Source of the DNA: Euryarchaeota archaeon UBA182
Lineage (GTDB): Archaea > Thermoplasmatota > Poseidoniia > Poseidoniales > Thalassarchaeaceae
Assembly: GCA_002495675.1 (NCBI GenBank)
Contig: DAGH01000011.1
Location: forward strand, 41,552 to 49,498
Direction of reading: 5' to 3'
Length of the DNA stretch: 7,947 bases
A program made the position numbers and the translations under genes. Below, in pieces: positions 6,768 to 7,947 of this stretch (position 1 is the stretch's first letter; every line of letters starts with the position of its first letter). Under the pieces are notes generated by a model. The model did no database searches and had not been told where the DNA came from. It saw only the letters and a program-made list of their open reading frames with translations.

Positions 6768-6908
6768 ATCGGACAATTAGTTGGGCGGGTTCCATCCCTA
6801 AGAAATCAAAACCAGAAATTAATCATGATGCCTGTACTCCTACACACAATTTCCCGAAGTTATTATGGCCTCTACAATTAATTTTACACCACGAAGGCTA
6901 TGACGATC

Positions 6909-6916
6909 TTATAAAT
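6909..6916 (+). promoter_or_regulatory. Archaeal-type TATA box for the pteridine reductase-folB pair
   Basis: TTATAAAT is centred about 26 bases before the ATG at 6939. Archaeal TATA boxes usually sit about 26-27 bases before the transcript start, so transcription should begin at or within a base or two of the A of ATG, giving a leaderless mRNA. No strong Shine-Dalgarno precedes that ATG, which fits. The sequence just upstream is not a clear BRE. Confidence 0.6.
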
Positions 6917-6938
6917 CATAAAACTGAATCAGGACCAC

Positions 6939-7691
6939 ATGGAAGAAGCTGTGATTGTCACAGGTGGGTCCCGCAGGATTGGGAAGAGAATAAGCCAAAC
7001 ACTGGCATCAGATGGGTTTTTTGTCATCATCCATTACAACTCCTCGTCGCGTGAGGCTGATAGTTTGGCATCCACGATACGAGACCAAGGCGGGCAAGCC
7101 GAAACTATTGAGTGTGACCTGTCGAAAGTCTCCGATGTTGAGACATTGATCCATAGAGCTGAGACACTGTTCAGAGTCAAGGTCACGGGTTTGGTAAACA
7201 ATGCATCCAGATATTCATATGACGATGTTAACACTATTGAGGTTGAGGAATTTTCTGGCCACATGATTGTTAATGCCTATTCTCCTTTGATTCTATCCAG
7301 GGAGCTACACAAAACGGGAGATGGTTGGGTGGTCAACATACTTGATTTCAAGATCAAATCACCCAACTCTGATTTCCTCTCATACACGCTATCCAAGTTT
7401 TCACTTGCTTCGATAACCGACATACTTGCCAGGGAACTGGCACCCAAGTTGAGGATTAACGCTGTGGCCCCGGGGCACACCTTGACCAGCGATTTCCTCG
7501 ACGATGACAAATTAGAATCCGTCAACTCTGCCGCTCCATTGGGCTTCGGTCCCTCCCCAGAGGATGTGGCAAATGCTGTATTGTACTTGGCCAAGGCAAA
7601 ATCAGTCACAGGACAGACTATTTACGTCGATGGCGGAGAAAGGTTTAGACAACAAATTAGGGATCCTGCATTCAATGGTGATCAGGGATGA
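6939..7691 (+). CDS. Short-chain reductase of the pteridine reductase (PTR1/FolM) type
   Basis: The protein is 250 residues with a full Rossmann fold. The glycine motif VTGGSRRIG (7-15) has the Arg-Arg seen in FolM-like reductases. VIIHYNSS (29-36) resembles the HYHRS strand of PTR1, which favours NADPH. LVNNAS is at 85-90, and catalytic Asn N112 lies in VNAYSP. The usual catalytic Ser is replaced by Asp (D136 in VVNILD), with Y149 and K153 following at +13 and +17. PTR1 and FolM have the same Asp-13-Tyr-4-Lys arrangement. LARELAPKLRINAVAPG (163-179) and the C-terminal TGQTIYVDGG (224-233) are typical. The likely role is reduction of dihydropterin or dihydrofolate to the tetrahydro form, supported by the overlapping folB. 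The exact substrate (dihydrofolate, dihydromonapterin or dihydrobiopterin) cannot be read from sequence. The gene looks more AT-rich than the leftward operon. A different SDR substrate is the main alternative. Confidence 0.85.
   Translation: MEEAVIVTGGSRRIGKRISQTLASDGFFVIIHYNSSSREADSLASTIRDQGGQAETIECDLSKVSDVETLIHRAETLFRVKVTGLVNNASRYSYDDVNTIEVEEFSGHMIVNAYSPLILSRELHKTGDGWVVNILDFKIKSPNSDFLSYTLSKFSLASITDILARELAPKLRINAVAPGHTLTSDFLDDDKLESVNSAAPLGFGPSPEDVANAVLYLAKAKSVTGQTIYVDGGERFRQQIRDPAFNGDQG
7677..7683 (+). promoter_or_regulatory. Ribosome binding site for folB
   Basis: GGTGATC lies four bases before the folB ATG at 7688 and inside the last codons of the reductase. It fits the usual complement of the 16S 3' tail well. 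With the ATGA overlap it supports 7688 as the start and coupled translation. It contrasts with the upstream gene, which appears leaderless. Confidence 0.65.
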
Positions 7692-7947
7692 AATCGAGCG
7701 CTGAAATGACGTATGCCGCTAGCATCCTGGGCCTCAAAGAGTGGGGGACCATCAGGATGGAGGACCTGACCAAGCACATCGACGTGGGCGTGCACGACCA
7801 TGAGAAGGGCGTCACGCAACCAGTACGATTCGATATCGAAGTTCTCGTGGCTCCTTCTGGAGAGTTTGAGGACACAATTGACAATGTGTTGGATTACGAA
7901 TATCTTGAGGACTCAGTCCAGGCTGTTCTGTCCGAATCAAGGGCAGA
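7688..7947 (+). CDS. folB: Dihydroneopterin aldolase FolB, cut by the right window edge
   Basis: It converts 7,8-dihydroneopterin to 6-hydroxymethyl-dihydropterin and glycolaldehyde, a step of folate synthesis. The 86 visible residues contain the family's N-terminal half. IRMEDLTKHIDVGVHDHEKG (22-41) corresponds to the IGVYDWE region of E. coli FolB, with active-site E39. TQPVRFDIEV (43-52) is the conserved second strand. NVLDYEYLEDSV (67-78) corresponds to the CLSYADIAETV segment. The C-terminal half, with the catalytic lysine, lies outside the window. The start at 7688 overlaps the reductase stop (ATGA) and has a strong ribosome site. It leaves roughly 15-20 extra N-terminal residues relative to E. 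coli FolB; a Met at codon 7 or 24 could be the true start. FolX (dihydroneopterin triphosphate epimerase) is a related alternative. Confidence 0.88.
   Translation, partial: MKSSAEMTYAASILGLKEWGTIRMEDLTKHIDVGVHDHEKGVTQPVRFDIEVLVAPSGEFEDTIDNVLDYEYLEDSVQAVLSESRA

Larger units (their letters stand above)
6707..6938. other. AT-rich divergent intergenic region between lipA and the pterin genes
   Basis: This 232-base stretch is visibly richer in A/T than the genes on its left. It must hold the promoters of both divergent operons. I see a good TATA-like box for the rightward gene and a weak one for lipA. There are also two perfect 8-base palindromes, ATCATGAT (6822-6829) and AATTAATT (6876-6883), and a T7 run (6747-6753). 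I found no convincing coding sequence or tRNA in it. A GGTTCCATCC string near 6788 resembles a tRNA T-arm only superficially. Confidence 0.7.

Noticed and set aside
6781..6800. Possible tRNA T-arm (GGTTCCATCC)
   Set aside because: The loop lacks the purine expected after TTC, and I found no matching acceptor, D-arm or anticodon arm around it.
6764..7054. Plus-strand open frame of 96 codons overlapping the promoter region and reductase start
   Set aside because: It spans the TATA box and runs out of frame into the clear reductase gene, with no recognisable domain.

Overview
The window probably comes from an archaeon, and a Thermoplasmatota-type lineage (for example marine Group II/III-like) is my best guess. 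Three things point that way. Codon choice is archaeal in style: in the visible lipB fragment AGG supplies 8 of 15 Arg codons and ATA 7 of 15 Ile codons. A TATA-like box (TTATAAAT) is centred about 26 bases before the rightward gene's ATG, where archaeal promoters place it. Several ribosome binding sites read GGTGAT(C) or GGAGG. The lineage is inferred from style only, and an AT-tolerant bacterium is not excluded.

Positions 1-6706 hold a leftward (minus-strand) operon, transcribed in the order lipA, bkdA1, bkdA2, bkdB, lpdV, lipB. The four middle genes encode E1-alpha, E1-beta, E2 and E3 of a 2-oxoacid dehydrogenase complex. Their sequences resemble branched-chain 2-oxoacid dehydrogenase (BCKDH), in particular the Pseudomonas bkd type as I remember it, rather than pyruvate dehydrogenase. 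The flanking genes make the cofactor: LipB transfers octanoyl to the E2 lipoyl lysine and LipA inserts the two sulfurs. Five of the six genes have intact ends in the window; lipB runs off the left edge near its C-terminus. Spacing is tight (ATGA overlap, then gaps of 9, 2, 9 and 37 bases), so this looks like one transcript with coupled translation.

Positions 6707-6938 are an AT-rich divergent intergenic region of 232 bases. It carries a convincing TATA box for the rightward genes, a weak candidate for lipA, and two short palindromes.

Positions 6939-7947 hold a rightward pair. The first is a short-chain reductase of the pteridine reductase (PTR1/FolM) type, with Asp in place of the usual catalytic Ser. 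The second is folB (dihydroneopterin aldolase), joined by another ATGA overlap and cut by the right edge. Together they point to pterin/folate synthesis. No tRNA, rRNA, insertion sequence, CRISPR array or long repeat was seen.

How it works together (inference): the leftward operon oxidises 2-oxoacids from Leu, Ile and Val to branched acyl-CoAs, and carries its own lipoylation enzymes. The rightward operon is a separate pterin unit that shares only the promoter region.
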